Shown here: positions 7,621-19,719 of the stretch, one piece after another
Layout: each line of letters begins with the position of its first letter
How positions within the stretch are numbered: position 1 is the stretch's first letter
Assembly: GCF_029227915.1 (NCBI RefSeq)
Contig: NC_079877.1
Coordinates: 3,782,001 to 3,846,000, forward strand
DNA length: 64,000 nucleotides
Origin: Hydractinia symbiolongicarpus
Taxonomy: Eukaryota > Cnidaria > Hydrozoa > Anthoathecata > Hydractiniidae
Direction of reading: 5' to 3'
Notes under the pieces: model-generated
Database searches by the model: none
Seen by the model: only the letters and a program-made list of their open reading frames with translations
What the model was told of the DNA's origin: nothing
Program-made: the position numbers and the translations under genes

Positions 7621-7900
7621 GTTTATTATTATATCCTGAGTTCAATTAGCAATCACAACCCTATGGACTTATCCCTACTCAATTGCGCAATCTCTATTTT
7701 TGTTGATGTCAGCATTATTCCTGTTAGTCGCTATTACGCATGCGTTGGATTTTATCGGTATTTCCGGGATTGTCGGATTATATCGGAATTGGGATTTCCG
7801 ATTTCGGGAATTTAGGGAATTCCCCTTGCCGTCATCGTCGACTGCGCTAGAACGACCATTTCCCTCTCTTTGAAGTAGCTAAGTCAGGTAGTTTACAAAC
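7621..7900. other. Non-coding right margin of the virus-like element
   Basis: This region lies between the repeat gene start and the AT-rich host DNA. At 7755-7825 there are repeated TCGG/CCGA and GGGAAT/ATTCCC motifs, including a short palindrome AGGGAATTCCCCT near 7813. It may contain the element terminus, but no terminal repeat can be confirmed because the left end is outside the window. Confidence 0.35.
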
Positions 7901-9627
7901 ACTTATCATGTTTTTTTTCTTTTCTGCGACCTGCTGTCATCTGTTCAGTCCAGTGGTGGATTCTACCAATTCTTTGTAATATCTCTTTTTTGCTATGCTG
8001 CATGGACATGGAATACAACGAATTAGAATGGTAACTCAAGAGACAGTTAATGTTGAATCTTCAGGCTCTGCACTTTACAAACAATAATGTCAAAAACTGT
8101 AAAAAAAAAGATTTTTTTGAAGAATTGTTACAGTTATTTTGATCTAGCTTATCTGTGGTGTTTAGGCGCAATCGATGTTAGACGCAATCGACGTAGGCAC
8201 ACGTGACTATAACCAAACATGTTTTTCACATTTGAACTTTCGCGTGTTGGCGAAGAAAATTATTAAGAAACGATGTTGATTTATTACAGAAATTTTATTT
8301 TCCAAATCCAAGACCTTAACATTCTCTTTTTTTATAACATATTCTCACATCTACAGACTACAGTGTAGAATAAGACGTGAGCATATTTCTCATGAGCAAA
8401 GCTTTGTCATTTACCAGTTCTTTTTTTTCACAAACGTTTTGTTATGAAAATGTTTATAGATAAATAATGTTACTAACGACAATACCTCTATCTTCGATTC
8501 TTTGGTAGTAAATAACAAACCATCACATAAGTCCTTAAATTTCTTTTTTTTAGCTCTTAAATATGCCAATGTTTTTTAACTACTATAATCAAAGGAGCTA
8601 ATTTAATTTATAGTCTCAATTTCACGTATATCGACTTCAAATTTTCCAAACCTAAATTCTTAAACATTTTATCTCTTCTCTTAAAAAGGCAACCTCCCTC
8701 CAAAAACGTCGTATTCAAAAATATAGGTTTAACAATAAAATATAACAAAGGCCTATTACACTTGCAAACTCTAAACAATAAACACCGTGTTAGAATATCG
8801 CTCATATGACGAACTACTGATTACGCTGTTCAGCATGATTTCTAGTAAAACGCATTAATCCCGAATTTAAAGGCTTACCATATCACTGTTTGAGTAACAT
8901 AATCAGGATCGGATCAAGGATTTTTTTATCACTCTCGGCAAATTTTAAAGGCAAACGAAACATACGTGGGGGATTTTCTTTATAGAGACGGCGGATAGGA
9001 CTTAACCTATGCAATGAGCTGGTCAGAGATTTTGGAATGGATACAGTACAAACGCTTTTTCTTGCGAAAAAAGTTTAATATGAACATTCTCTGCACACAA
9101 ACATGCACATCTGTACATCTTTCAGCTGCCATTTACTTTGTCTGGTCTTGTTCACAACTTCATAGATAACAGAGCTACCGTAAACAGACGTCGTTTCAAC
9201 ATATTTCTTTGTAAAGTATTATGTTAAAAAATTAAGAAGGAACCCAAATTTCGAAATCACGTAATGAGACGTATTCATAAGACTGGGAAGTTTAAGTTAG
9301 CGAAATTTTTCGCTCGACCCTTCGCAATTTCATTGTTCCCTGGCATTTTCGCCAAGTAGTCTGAATGAATGGCATAGAGACAAAACTATAAGGAGGTGGC
9401 AATTGAAGTTTCCGTATTGACACCAGAGCATTTTTTACAATAATTGCGTAATAAGAACGTACGCACGCTAGCCAGCGAACAAAACGTATATTATTGCCAA
9501 AGATAATGTCATTATATTTAGTTTTGCAAAATGCAGATCCCTTACGAAGATCTGAAATGGAGCGCGTCTCTCACTCTATGAAGGGCATATGCCTGACTTT
9601 TACCATCTCATTTTCTTATTTTATTTA
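7900..9627. other. AT-rich intergenic DNA, no gene seen
   Basis: There are scattered short frames only, none with splice-consistent or family-like sequence. A homopolymer-rich patch occurs at 8100-8115. No repeats recognised. Confidence 0.5.
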
Positions 9628-9801
9628 CAGTGGAATCTCTCTATCTCGAACTCGCAAGGGACCAGAAAAGTGTTCAAAATAGAGAAAGTTCGAGATAAAG
9701 AAAGAAAAATACCTTAGGAGGACCACAAAGGGATTGATATTTTAGTTCGAGATAGAAAGAAGTTCGAGATAGAGAGTAGTCGGGATAGAGAGATTCCATT
9801 G
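9628..9801. mobile_element. Pogo/Tigger-type MITE, 174 bp
   Basis: The left end reads CAGTGGAATCTCTCTATCTC, and the right end at 9785-9801 is its near-perfect inverted copy (GATAGAGAGATTCCATTG). TA dinucleotides flank both ends (9626-9627 and 9802-9803), the target duplication of Tc1/mariner/pogo elements. The interior has further copies of TTCGAGATAGA in both orientations and no coding capacity, so it is a non-autonomous miniature element. Confidence 0.7.
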
Positions 9802-10650
9802 TAGTAGATATAGTGAATTTCAAGAGACTTGGACATCAATTCATCATGATGTAAGCATCGCAGTTTGTGGGCATGACTAAGTTCAGAAAGGTACAAAATT
9901 GATTTTCCAAAAAATTAAATTCCTGCAAAATCTTACAAATTGTGGATCTATTAACTTTCTAACAATTTTTGTTTGTCGATTTTGTTTTTATTATGTAAAG
10001 AGAACTGTACTAACACGCTAAACACAACTAAAAATGTTGCGAAAAAACAAATATGCTATTTCCCTACCAATCCCAATTTGTAAACTTCCCGCGAAATTAC
10101 CATAGTTTTCTATTTGTGAAAGTAAATTCCGCAATGCCAATCTTATATATTAATTCCCTTGCGTGAGTAAAACTGTGAGTCCACGACACGGAAATCACGG
10201 GTCACTTTCCTATGACGTGGCCGTACGCTAAAATTTAACTAAAAAAATTAGGGATGTACTGCATAGAAATCGCACATAAGGTGTAAATATATAACCCGCT
10301 GCTAATAACGATATAAATAAACCCTTATGCCAAAAAACTCTATGTTAGCATATATATATAGGTATCGCTACATATGAAACGGTATTAGATATTCACAAAG
10401 CATACGGACTGTTAAATGAAGTTCCTAGCATAAAACGGAAATTGTGTTTACGAAAAAGATGGCTGTTCTTTTTGAGTATTCTCTACTCTTTCATTCAAAA
10501 TAAATCTTTAAAAAAACATTTGAAGAATGTTTTATAAATTAATCATAGCAAGGTTCTGTAAGGTTTTTTCATGTTTTATTTTCAGTTTTGATTATATTAT
10601 TGTTGCCAGACATGTTTTATAGCTAGCATCATAAAAAGCCAACCACCACC
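9802..10650. other. AT-rich intergenic DNA, nothing recognised
   Basis: No supported frame, RNA gene or repeat family was seen here apart from short TA runs near 10350. Confidence 0.45.
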
Positions 10651-10654
10651 AACA

Positions 10655-10790
10655 ACTAGCTAGCTAGCTAGGAATATAGCTATATATATATATGTAGCCA
10701 TGTTCTTTATACCTAGCTAAGTCTCCAGTTTATATTTAAGTGACTAGCTATTAGCTGCTGTAGCTAGCTAATGCTAGCTTTAAACTAAAG
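10655..10790. repeat. CTAG/GCTA-rich low-complexity cluster
   Basis: CTAGCTAGCTAGCTAGG is followed by interrupted GCTAGC and TATATA runs. A related GCTAGC cluster occurs at 38620-38840. It is probably simple-sequence drift. Confidence 0.5.
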
Positions 10791-10929
10791 ATTCCCAGTA
10801 TATATATTCCCACAAAACACATCAAACGTTATTAACCCTGAAAATTTTAAACATTTTCCTGGGTTTTTTTTGGTTTGCGAAGTTCTTTTCCTCCAAATAT
10901 TCTGAAAATAAAGTTCAGAAATTACTTAT

Positions 10930-12330
10930 TTTTAAAATGTAAATTTAATTTGTTTCAAATTGTGGGCAAAAACCTTAATCAGCATGCTAAAAGAACTGAC
11001 TTTTCTTAATTTAGAACCATTTTCTTACATTTAGTGTAAACTTTTGTGCGTATGGCTTATATTTAATACACCAAAAGAGCTACTTTGTTGATTTCAATTT
11101 TATACTCTTTGTAAGCTATTTTTTTCTTCTTTTTGACATTTCTGTTTTACCACTCAATTTTTACATTTTATAAGTTATTTGGAACAGAATGGTATGAAAT
11201 AGACCAAAATACCTGATCTTAGTTGTTTTTAATTTACAGGATGTGTCTGTGAAACTTTAAGGGGAACATTTGGTGGAATACAATGGCATGACATATACTG
11301 ATAGAACTGATTTTTGTTGTGTTAGATGTTATATCTGAACCTTTTTGACATTTTATGTTAATTTTGCGAGGAAGGACCATATATATATACACAGAAGAAG
11401 AATTCAATTTTACACCTTGCAAGCTTTGTTTTTCTATATTTTGTATAAATTCTTACTGGGGAGGACTCCGTGCGATATATCGAAATGACTGATCCTTCTT
11501 GATTTAAATTTGATGTGTTCTAAATCGTATATAGTTTTGGAAATTTTGTGTAAGATTTAATGGGTAATGGGGAAGATGCAATATGTCAAAAAAACTTTTT
11601 TTGTTGAATCAGAAGCACTCCCTACAACCATTCTTTTTTTTACAGTTTGTGAAGCTTTTGTGAGGAAAGAGTGTATGCAATATTATCGAAATTACTGATT
11701 TTTGTTGCAAACTGTTTTTCTTTGGCATTTTGGATTAAAATATTGTTTTAGAGGGCATATGCAGTAGATATATGTACTGAAACAGTTAAATTTTGCAAAC
11801 TTTGATTTTGTCGTTACCTCTCATTTTTTACATTTTGATTAAACTTTTGTGGGAGACCGTCGGTATGCGAAGGACCAAAATAAGAGATTTTAGTATTATT
11901 TAGAATTTGTATTTTGTGTTGCAAAATTGGAGCAAAAATTGACATAAAATGAACTTATATACAGATTGATTGCTGTTGTTTAACATGACTCATTATGACT
12001 TATATATATATTTTATGAAAATTTGTGACAGAATACTATGTGAGATTTGAAATTTTGTTTACTTTATTGATGGTAAAACAGCATGCAAATTGCTAAAAGG
12101 ACTTTATTAATTTTAGATTTAAACACCGTTATTTTGTTGGCATTTTGTCTAAAGTTTGGTGAGGAAGGACTGTATGCAATATATCAAATAATGTTTTATT
12201 GCATTATAATTTGTCCTTGCAAATCCCTTTTTTTACACCTTAGATAAAAAATTCTGTCAGAGGCACAATTTATTGTTTATTTTTCACATTGTGTGTCAAC
12301 CTTTGGCAGGGTTTGCAATAAACTAACTGA
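10930..12330. repeat. Highly decayed tandem array, unit about 100 bp
   Basis: A recurring order of motifs is visible: a T-rich run, (G/A)CATTTTG, about 10 bases, CTTTTGTGAGGAAG-like, G-TATGCAATATATC, GAAA-TGACTGATTTTTGTTG. Recognisable starts lie near 11240, 11340, 11440, 11545, 11650, 11745, 11840 and 12145, so spacing is about 100 bp. Divergence between units is high, and no unit codes for protein. Confidence 0.45.
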
Positions 12331-14640
12331 TTTTAACATATACAATGAGATTTGTGTTTGAGATTGATCAGCGTTTTGAGTTATGGGTGAGATGTATGTT
12401 GAAATGCTTTTGGAAACTTCTTTCCGAATAATTTTCGCATTTGTCAGATGGTCAGAGCAAGTAATTTTAGTAGATTTAGATTTTAAATGTCACATAAATA
12501 CTGCAGTTGTTGAAAACCTTTAATTTTTTTGGTCATTTATATAATAATGCAGATGTAAGATGCGCACTGCTGTATTGTTTGTTTTTTGATGGACATATAT
12601 CTGCTACATAAATTAAATGGAATACAGTGGATTCTTCCACGGGAAACAGCTAGTCGAAAATTAATTATCTGTGTAAGTTTGTTTTGCAACGACTTAAAAC
12701 AGGGTTGATTATGAGAAGACCCACAGTCTAACTGAGAAAGTTAACTGTGGAAAATGTGTATGGATGAATATGAGGCAAGAAACTTACTGGCCAAATTATT
12801 TATTTCTTGACCAGTTTTAATGCTATACTAACAATTATAGAGCAAAATTTTAAATTTCTAAGCATAATAAATGCCGTGGTGTTTATGACGCTGTTTTGAA
12901 AAACATGCTACATCGCTATCCGAAGTGGATTTGCACTCAATATATTCTTAGTAATTTCTGTATGCAAGATTTTTAAGTTCTTGATGTTTTCTTATACAAA
13001 AGTCTTTTATCAAAATGGAAAATTAAGATTTGTTTATACATCCCACCAATAGGGACTACCATGGTTTGCTCAGACAAACAAAAAATCTTGCAGAATGAGC
13101 GATTTAGATCTCCTAAAAACGATGCACTTTATATACCACAAAATCTCATTGATTGTGGGGGAACCATATTTAATGTTATGATGGATACCAGTCTGTTATT
13201 ACGACAGAATTTCATCATGCAGACTCTTCAATTTGACAGTTTAATATCGTTGAAAAAGCGAAAGAAGTCCTGGGAATAAGGTTGATGACGCTGATTACAA
13301 AAATGCGCCCTTTAACTACAAACATTTAACTAAATTTTGTCCTGCGCACCTCAACGGCTTGACACCCACTGCCATATCTGTTACTTTGAAAATAAAAAAG
13401 AAAACATCATTTTGAATGTTTAAATAACCAGTATTTCTGACAAGTTACAAATTTGAAACAAAATCCGGGCTATAAGCTTAAATCCTGGTTTTCATATTCA
13501 TTAAGACACTGGTTTTCCCTCGATTCACGGAATTTTGAAAATATAATTTAGCTCGGTGTATTTACTTGATCCATTGAGCCTAAAAACAACATTTTTCTCC
13601 CTTAAAATACAGTACTTCAGTTTATATTTTACGGACTGCAAAACCAAAATTTACCTAATCGCATGGTGGTTTGATTGTTCCTCAAAAAGTGGAAATAGTG
13701 CTTCAAAAAGCTGAATGGCTATTTGTGAAGAACGGCGTGGTGAGTAAATTTTGGTAAGATTTCTTCGGAGAAGGTACAGGAATTCTGTTAAGGCAATAAA
13801 GATAAAGAAGAATCAAGTATCTGTGGAGAAATATTTTATTCAATTTAACATATTGACAACAATGTAGCTAGCTAGCTGAAAACTGGGTGGGCACAGCTAC
13901 CTAGCTATTATACCCACACAACAACTTGCCACCAATGCCAGGATTAGACTTGTTATTTCTTTAAATCGGAATCATTACAAAAACTGTCTGTACACTAATA
14001 CCTACAATGGGAGAAAGGAATGCAAAGCATATTCACTTGAGAGGTCTTTGTCAGAGCAATTACAGACTGCAAATCGAAAAAAAGGCATATCGTTTTAAGT
14101 TTCCTTTCTTTTTTGGGTTTTAGGACTTCAATAGCACATCTGCACGCAAAACTAGCGAGTTGGCTCAAACAGTGCATGGCCCATCTCACATGTTTTGTAG
14201 TGCTCCTTTGATGCTCAAAGTTTCCAAGACGTGATTTTAAAAGACTGCAACCTAAAACGACTCTAAAGGCAAGGTTTTTCAATTAGCTAGCCGATGCTGC
14301 TTTCTTGCAATCTATTGAGGTTGAGGTTTAATTTTAGATTGTGAACAGGGCATCTAAAGCGAGTGTTTGTAGGTGTTGTGTTAAGCTTTGCTACAGAAAG
14401 AATTCTACATGCACTGGCGTTATTACTGTTTACTTGAACACTTTTTTCGTCAGTGTGGAGCCGAACCTTTATATCCAACGCATAACCGCTAGTAGCTTTC
14501 GTGTTTTTGACCTTGAGCTTTTGTCATGGGAGTCAAATGTTCCAATGCATACAACGTTAGTTAGACGTTCAGCTAAGAAACACAATATCCTTTATCGTTT
14601 GCGTCGTGAAGAAATATTTTACAAAATTCTTAATTAATAA
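12331..14640. other. Intergenic DNA with short unsupported frames
   Basis: Frames of 60-98 codons occur at 13061-13279 (+), 13995-14282 (-), 14287-14478 (-) and 14341-14637 (+). None shows family-like sequence or a coherent splice structure. The 13.99-14.64 kb part is less AT-rich than its surroundings and directly adjoins the interspersed repeat at 14.64 kb, so it may belong to the same repeat family. Confidence 0.35.
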
Positions 14641-15510
14641 TTCTTATGCTATATGCAGTTAAGTGCTACACCTTTTATTACTGTCATAAAAACTTATTCT
14701 AAAGAATAAAATTGCAGAGTGGTTGTTTTAGCTGAACAGGGTAACAACAGGTTGTTTCCTGTGTTTTTATTTAAACCGAAGTTGCAATAAAGTTATTTTG
14801 GAAAAGGGTATTACGCCTTTGAGGACATGCAACATGGTTTACCTGTACTAAGCGCTCAACCTAATTTTTAAATTTTGACAGGAACTTTACCTGCAAAATA
14901 AAGCCATGTTGCTTGATTGTTTTTTCTTTAACAGGATGAAAGCAAGTTGTAAACTGTGTTTTTACTTTTACAAAAACTTCTCCACGAAATAAAATTGCTC
15001 AGTGATTGTTCTAGATCCGCAGCGTAACAACGGGTTGTTTCTTGTGTTTTTATTTAAACCGAAGTTAGGATATAGTTTCTTGGAAAATTGTATTACGCCA
15101 TATGCGACACGTTATACCTGTACTAAGCGCTCAGCCTAGTGTTAAAGAAAGGCTGTTTTCTGTGTTTCTCTTTAACCCGAGTTGTGATAAAGTTGTTTTT
15201 GGAAGAGTGTGTTACAGCTATATGGATGTGTGACATTGTTTGTCTGCACTAAGCGCTTAGCCTGGAGTAACATTCATTTTAGAACTTTCCCCAGGAACAT
15301 CTTTCAAAAAAATAAAAAATGTTGGCTGACTGTTTTTGCTATGACGGGGTAACAACGAGTTGTTATTTCAGTCAAAGTTGTGAGAATGTTCTTTTTTAAA
15401 AATATATCACACCGGAAACACCATAATGTTGTACGCGCTTCACTCAATTCTCGACATACCACATACCCGTACTAAAACACTCTACCTTAATGTGTGGCAC
15501 AGTTATTTGT
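14640..15510. repeat. Interspersed repeat with internal subrepeats, copy 1
   Basis: Subunits contain GTAACAACRRGTTGTTTCCTG, TTTTTATTTAAACCGAAGTTG, TATTACGCC and CTGTACTAAGCGCTCARCC. Partial or full units begin near 14740, 15023, 15143 and 15345. The segment ends with a stretch around 15415-15500 (CCGGAAACACC..., GCGCTTCACTC) that is found again, in the same order, at the end of the copy at 31.15-31.62 kb. No coding capacity. Confidence 0.6.
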
Positions 15511-16160
15511 TACTAGTCTATAATACTCTTTATTATATTATAACCTCGGTGCAGTTTCTTTGTTATGAATACGTGCACGGTCAAAGTTACTGAAAATTAA
15601 CATCGCGTTGTCTATTTCGTTAAACAGTTTATATTATTCGCCTTTTCAAAGAAATTAACAAAAGCAAGTTTTGGTAAGAAGAATAGAACAACTTCGTAAT
15701 TTTTATTTTATCTTTAACCATTCATACTTTTTCTAAGAATTTTTGTGTGAAGGTTGAGGGTGCTTATTTTCTTGCTGAAATTGTTTTTATTATGTTTAAA
15801 CAAAAAGTGTAGGAAAATTTCAACTTTAGCTTTTTAAACAATACTTACAAGAGAAGCCTCTTTGTTATCCCGAAACAGGCCGTAAAAATGCGCGAATTAT
15901 TGTTAAGCATGAATTTTACGAGAAAGTGGCGTAACACTAATTTCGATACACTATGGTCTGAAAAAAAAGAAATGTGTAGCTTATACTGGTTCCGTGCCTA
16001 AGTTTCAATGAAATACAACAAAAAATAGATGTTAAAAATTCTTAACCGAGATGAAAAAGTTTAAATTATTTCTATACTGCGATGTTGAAAATAATATTGC
16101 TACTAATGTTATAAAGACACAGCTAAAATCTAACACACAGTGATTATCTTATCATTAAAA
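15511..16160. other. AT-rich intergenic DNA, nothing recognised
   Basis: No frame or repeat that I can support. Confidence 0.4.
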
Positions 16161-16161
16161 A

Positions 16162-17592
16162 ATGATATTGCAAACAAAGCTATTGAAATCGAAGGCGTTT
16201 TTGGAGTGGAATGAAATTCTGGAGAAGAAGCAGGCTCATACAAAACTAAATAAATCGATAAATCGATCAAAGAAGAACGAAGAGTTGCTTAAAATGAAAA
16301 GTTTGAGGGAGGTTCTTGACGGTACAAAAAGAGAATTAAAGCAACTCAATCACAGTGTAACGTTCTGCAATGCAACTTTCTGAAGTAACACAAAATATTA
16401 AAGCCTATAAAGACGAACGTAATCGGTTGATGAATGAGGTAGCAGTTCTTAAAAAGGAAGATATGAAGCAGCTCGATGAGATTGGAAAGCTCAAGTTAAC
16501 CGAATCAAAACGCAAAAATAAAAACGCGCGTTGAAAAAATAGAGACTGTTTCAAAAACTACATTTCATTGACTTTCAAACGGTATCAGTGCGTTTGAGTT
16601 ACAACGGTTGCGTCACATATTCGTACCAACATGTATTTAGCGATACTTTCCGATATTACTAGGCTGCATTCCTTTTAACAATGAAACGATTGACCGTGGG
16701 ACCTAATTGAACTGATTTTGGACTTTAACCTTATAAATGTGATAAATAAGAAAATTGGACTCCAAGAATTAACATTCTTCTTACTTTGGCATGAATGCTG
16801 GAACTCCGTAGTTACACTGGACGCTCTGTAAACACTTTATTAAAATATTTAGATCAATAAGTCATTTTTTATAGTGGGACCAATCAAAGTTGTTAGCGCG
16901 CGTTGAGGAAATAGAGACAGTTTCTTAAACTACATTTCATTGACTTTCTTACGGTATCACTCCGCTTGAGTTACAACGGTTTCGTCACATATTGGTACCA
17001 ACATGTATTTAGCGATATCTTTCCGATATTACTAGGTTGCATCGCTTTTAACAGTGAAACGATTGACCGTGGGACCTAATTGAACTGATTTTGGACTTTC
17101 ACATGATAAAAGCGAAAAACGAGACAATTTGGACTCCAAGAATTAACAGTTTCCTAAATTTGACATGATTGCTTGAACTGCTAAGCAATAGAATGATAGA
17201 AATTTTGCAGATGAAGGAAAGAGAAGTTGAAAGGTTTGATACGAAGACTAATATGCTTGCAGAGAACGTTATAGTGGCATCTCTTTTGCAAGTGCAGAAG
17301 GAGCAAAAGCGTTATTAAAGAGAAGATGAAATTTTGAATTTATTGACACAATTGACCTGCAAAGATACCCAGATTAGGAAGCTTCATATAAAAATGACAA
17401 TCTAGCAGCTAATTTGGAAACTTGGAAAGAAAAGTTTTGCGGTGCTGGTGCTTCTGTGCAAGAGTTACTAGGATGTCTCATACAAGATACCGATAGAAAA
17501 TGTTCAACTAGGTGTGTTTACCAAACCACGGATGAAAAGATTAGCAGTAACATATCGTCTAGAGTTTATACAACAATCATGGACAAAAAATA
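16162..17592 (+). pseudogene. Broken coiled-coil protein gene interrupted by a duplicated block
   Basis: Lysine/glutamate-rich, heptad-like frames occur in order on the plus strand: 16162-16383 (FLEWNEILEKKQAH, KSLREVLDGTKREL), 16370-16534 in another frame (YKDERNRLMNEVAVLKKED) and pieces from about 17200 to 17592 (ILQMKEREVERFD, ETWKEKFCGAG), the last set with several in-frame stops. The pieces read like one coiled-coil protein, but the frames do not connect and no splice sites with matching phase join them, so a decayed gene or retrocopy fits best. Between the second and third pieces lies a directly repeated block (16525-16811 and 16896-17182). The product is not recognised. Confidence 0.35.
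16525..17182. repeat. Direct duplication, two copies of about 287 bp spaced 371 bp
   Basis: Copy 1 is about 16525-16811 and copy 2 about 16896-17182. Shared landmarks include GCGCGTTGA, AATAGAGAC, TACATTTCATTGACTTTC, GATTGACCGTGGGACCTAAT and GGACTCCAAGAATTAACA. Copies differ by scattered substitutions and small indels. The duplication sits inside the coiled-coil pseudogene. Confidence 0.7.
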
Positions 17593-18762
17593 ATGAACCA
17601 AATAACTTAAGGCCTTGCAGCGAACTTAGGATTTCAGGTCTTAAGTTACTTCGTTGAATCATTAGCATGACCATCTTCGTAGGCTGCGATGTGGATTATT
17701 TTGTTGCGAGGGTGCGATAAGGAATGCTACTAACGATATTTACACGCTCCCTTCCTTGCCCACGTATGAACAAAAACATTTCACCCTTTTGATCATGTTT
17801 AAAACTTGACGAAGAAACTGTCTTTGTTTCACCTGTTTTGCCCATGATTGAAGATAGCTAAATGAAGAGTCCTGTCATTAAGAACTAGATCTTTAAAAAC
17901 AATTTTTATTATTCTATACTAGCCGATGAGACCCGTGGAAAAATCCACTTAGGCAATAGGACATTGAAAAAGTTGGTTTGCTGACGTCAGCATTGCAAAT
18001 CCAAAAAAACGTGACGTGTAGAGGTTGAAACTTGTTGGCGTTGTGTTCTGCTTATTTATTTTCCTTTATTATCTTGAAATAAAACTAGATATATATTTTT
18101 ATAATCTGTTTGGTTTGCCAACAGAAGTTAAAAAGTGAACAAGTAAAGAAATTTTACAACCCTTCTTCTGCAGCAAAAGCATATTTTGACAAACTGCAGG
18201 CGAGAGAAGGAAAGATTCCATCCCCGCCTTTATAGCTCTTTGAGATAAGCCTTCACACCTCTAACATTCAAACTACATTTAGGTTATCGTTGTCAATGCA
18301 CACTGTGTAGGAAGGTTTTGACATTTCCCAAAAAACTGCTTACCATATATTCTCTAATAAACTTACCCTTTCTTTCAAACGCCCCTCTTAATTAAACGCC
18401 TCCTTATTTTGATAAAGGGGGGACGAGGTTGCTGTAAACGCCATTATCGCCATCATTTTCTCCCAAAAACGGCTTTTTGTAATTTTCTTTTTTTGGATTT
18501 TTTTATCTTTTCACTTTATATCCGCTCAATTTGACTTTAACTTGTCAAGTATAACTAAAATTTAATTAGAAGAAATTTACTTTATAAAACTCTGTGTTAG
18601 AAGTACAATCTTTTCCCAACCAACTTCGACAAAATGAAGAAAAAATCACTTTTCTTTCAGTAATGGAAATAAAACCCTTAACAATTTCTTGTAAAAATAA
18701 TGAAATTTCTAGCCATGCATCATCTGGAACAAAAGTTGTTGAGATTGAACTGATGAGGGTGG
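17593..18762. other. Intergenic DNA, nothing recognised
   Basis: No supported frame. The region is AT-rich. Confidence 0.4.
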
Positions 18763-18829
18763 CAAAAAAATAAAAAAAATAAAAAAAATAAAAAAAATAA
18801 AAAAAATAAAAAAAATAAAAAAAAAACTT
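18763..18829. repeat. (AAAAAAAT)n microsatellite
   Basis: About eight copies of an 8-base A7T unit in a perfect run, ending in a longer A tract. Confidence 0.85.
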
Positions 18830-19606
18830 AAAAAATTAAAAAACTAAAAAACAAGGTTAAGTACATGAAACAAAGTGTTTGCGGGTTAATATATTTTTCG
18901 TCCCTATGTGGGGTCAAACCCTCATTAGATTTACTTTTTGGATTCTTTATATGCACCAACCACTGGGTCACGAGTTCGTTGTTGCAAATGGGACTTCTAT
19001 TTTTTATATTGCTGACAAGTTGGACGTTTGTTTGTTTTTCGAGAATAAACTAAAAGGACTTCTTGTGTCGTAAGTTCCTGCTTTTCATTGAGACCAGAAC
19101 TTGGACCAAAAAACTATAATAATGCCATTTGCTAATGTATGTTGTAGCCATCTTGTTTCAGACTTGAATGTTCTTCCTTGTCTTGAGAGATTTTCAACAG
19201 ATTCTTGCTACTTAACAAGTTGTGCGGGGTAGTTCCTAGATGAAGTGGAAAAGTGGCACTTGGTATATATTAATTAGACTCCAATATATATATATATATG
19301 TTATTTTGCTTTTAAAGAATTTCTAACTAATTTTTTTTCGATGACCTTTTCCGATTTGTGTCTGAGAAATAAAAATAAACGCGAGTTAATTATTGATCAC
19401 TGCTTTACTTCTTGAAGAAAAGTTGACATCACAACCAGAAAAATAGCAACACTTTATCGATCAATCAATAAATAAAATATAGATAATGAATTCATTGGTT
19501 TATTATGTTGCGACCACTGGCCGGCTCAACAGAGTTGTGAGTTATTTGAAGCTCAAACCCCTGGAGTAATACTAGTTATTTTTCATGAATAAGATAATGA
19601 ATGTGG

Positions 19607-19613
19607 TATAAAA
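19607..19613 (+). promoter_or_regulatory. TATA-like box upstream of the PAN/EGF gene
   Basis: TATAAAA lies 107 bases before the ATG at 19720. A splice-acceptor-like TTTTCGACAG at about 19659-19668 lies between them, so the 5' untranslated region may instead be spliced and the true promoter further upstream. Confidence 0.3.
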
Positions 19614-19719
19614 AAATTATAAATTTTTAAATATGTCTAGATAAGTAGTCTTTTTGCTTTTCGACAGGAAGCTGAAGCAAAGAAAAAAAAGTTCAGAAGT
19701 AGAACGTTAAAATTGCATT

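Larger units (their letters stand above)
1..7870. mobile_element. Endogenous Polinton/Maverick- or adintovirus-like DNA element, left-truncated by window
   Basis: This intronless block has short intergenic spacers, genes on both strands and clearly higher GC than the AT-rich DNA to its right. It contains an integrase-like N-terminus, a capsid-like gene whose C-terminal part reads as a jelly-roll-type capsid protein, membrane proteins with glycine/alanine-rich hydrophobic segments, and a repeat protein. That gene mix is what integrated Polinton-like viruses of marine invertebrates carry. No DNA polymerase is in view; it would lie left of position 1 if present. The right end is placed where coding and GC content stop (about 7.62-7.87 kb); I did not find a terminal inverted repeat or target duplication. 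Several genes are broken and a few are intact, so this is a decaying copy. The family assignment is from recollection of similar cnidarian ORFs and was not checked by search. Confidence 0.65.

Noticed and set aside
13995-14637. Overlapping frames of 63-98 codons on both strands
   Set aside because: No family-like sequence, no consistent splice sites, and the area adjoins a repeat.
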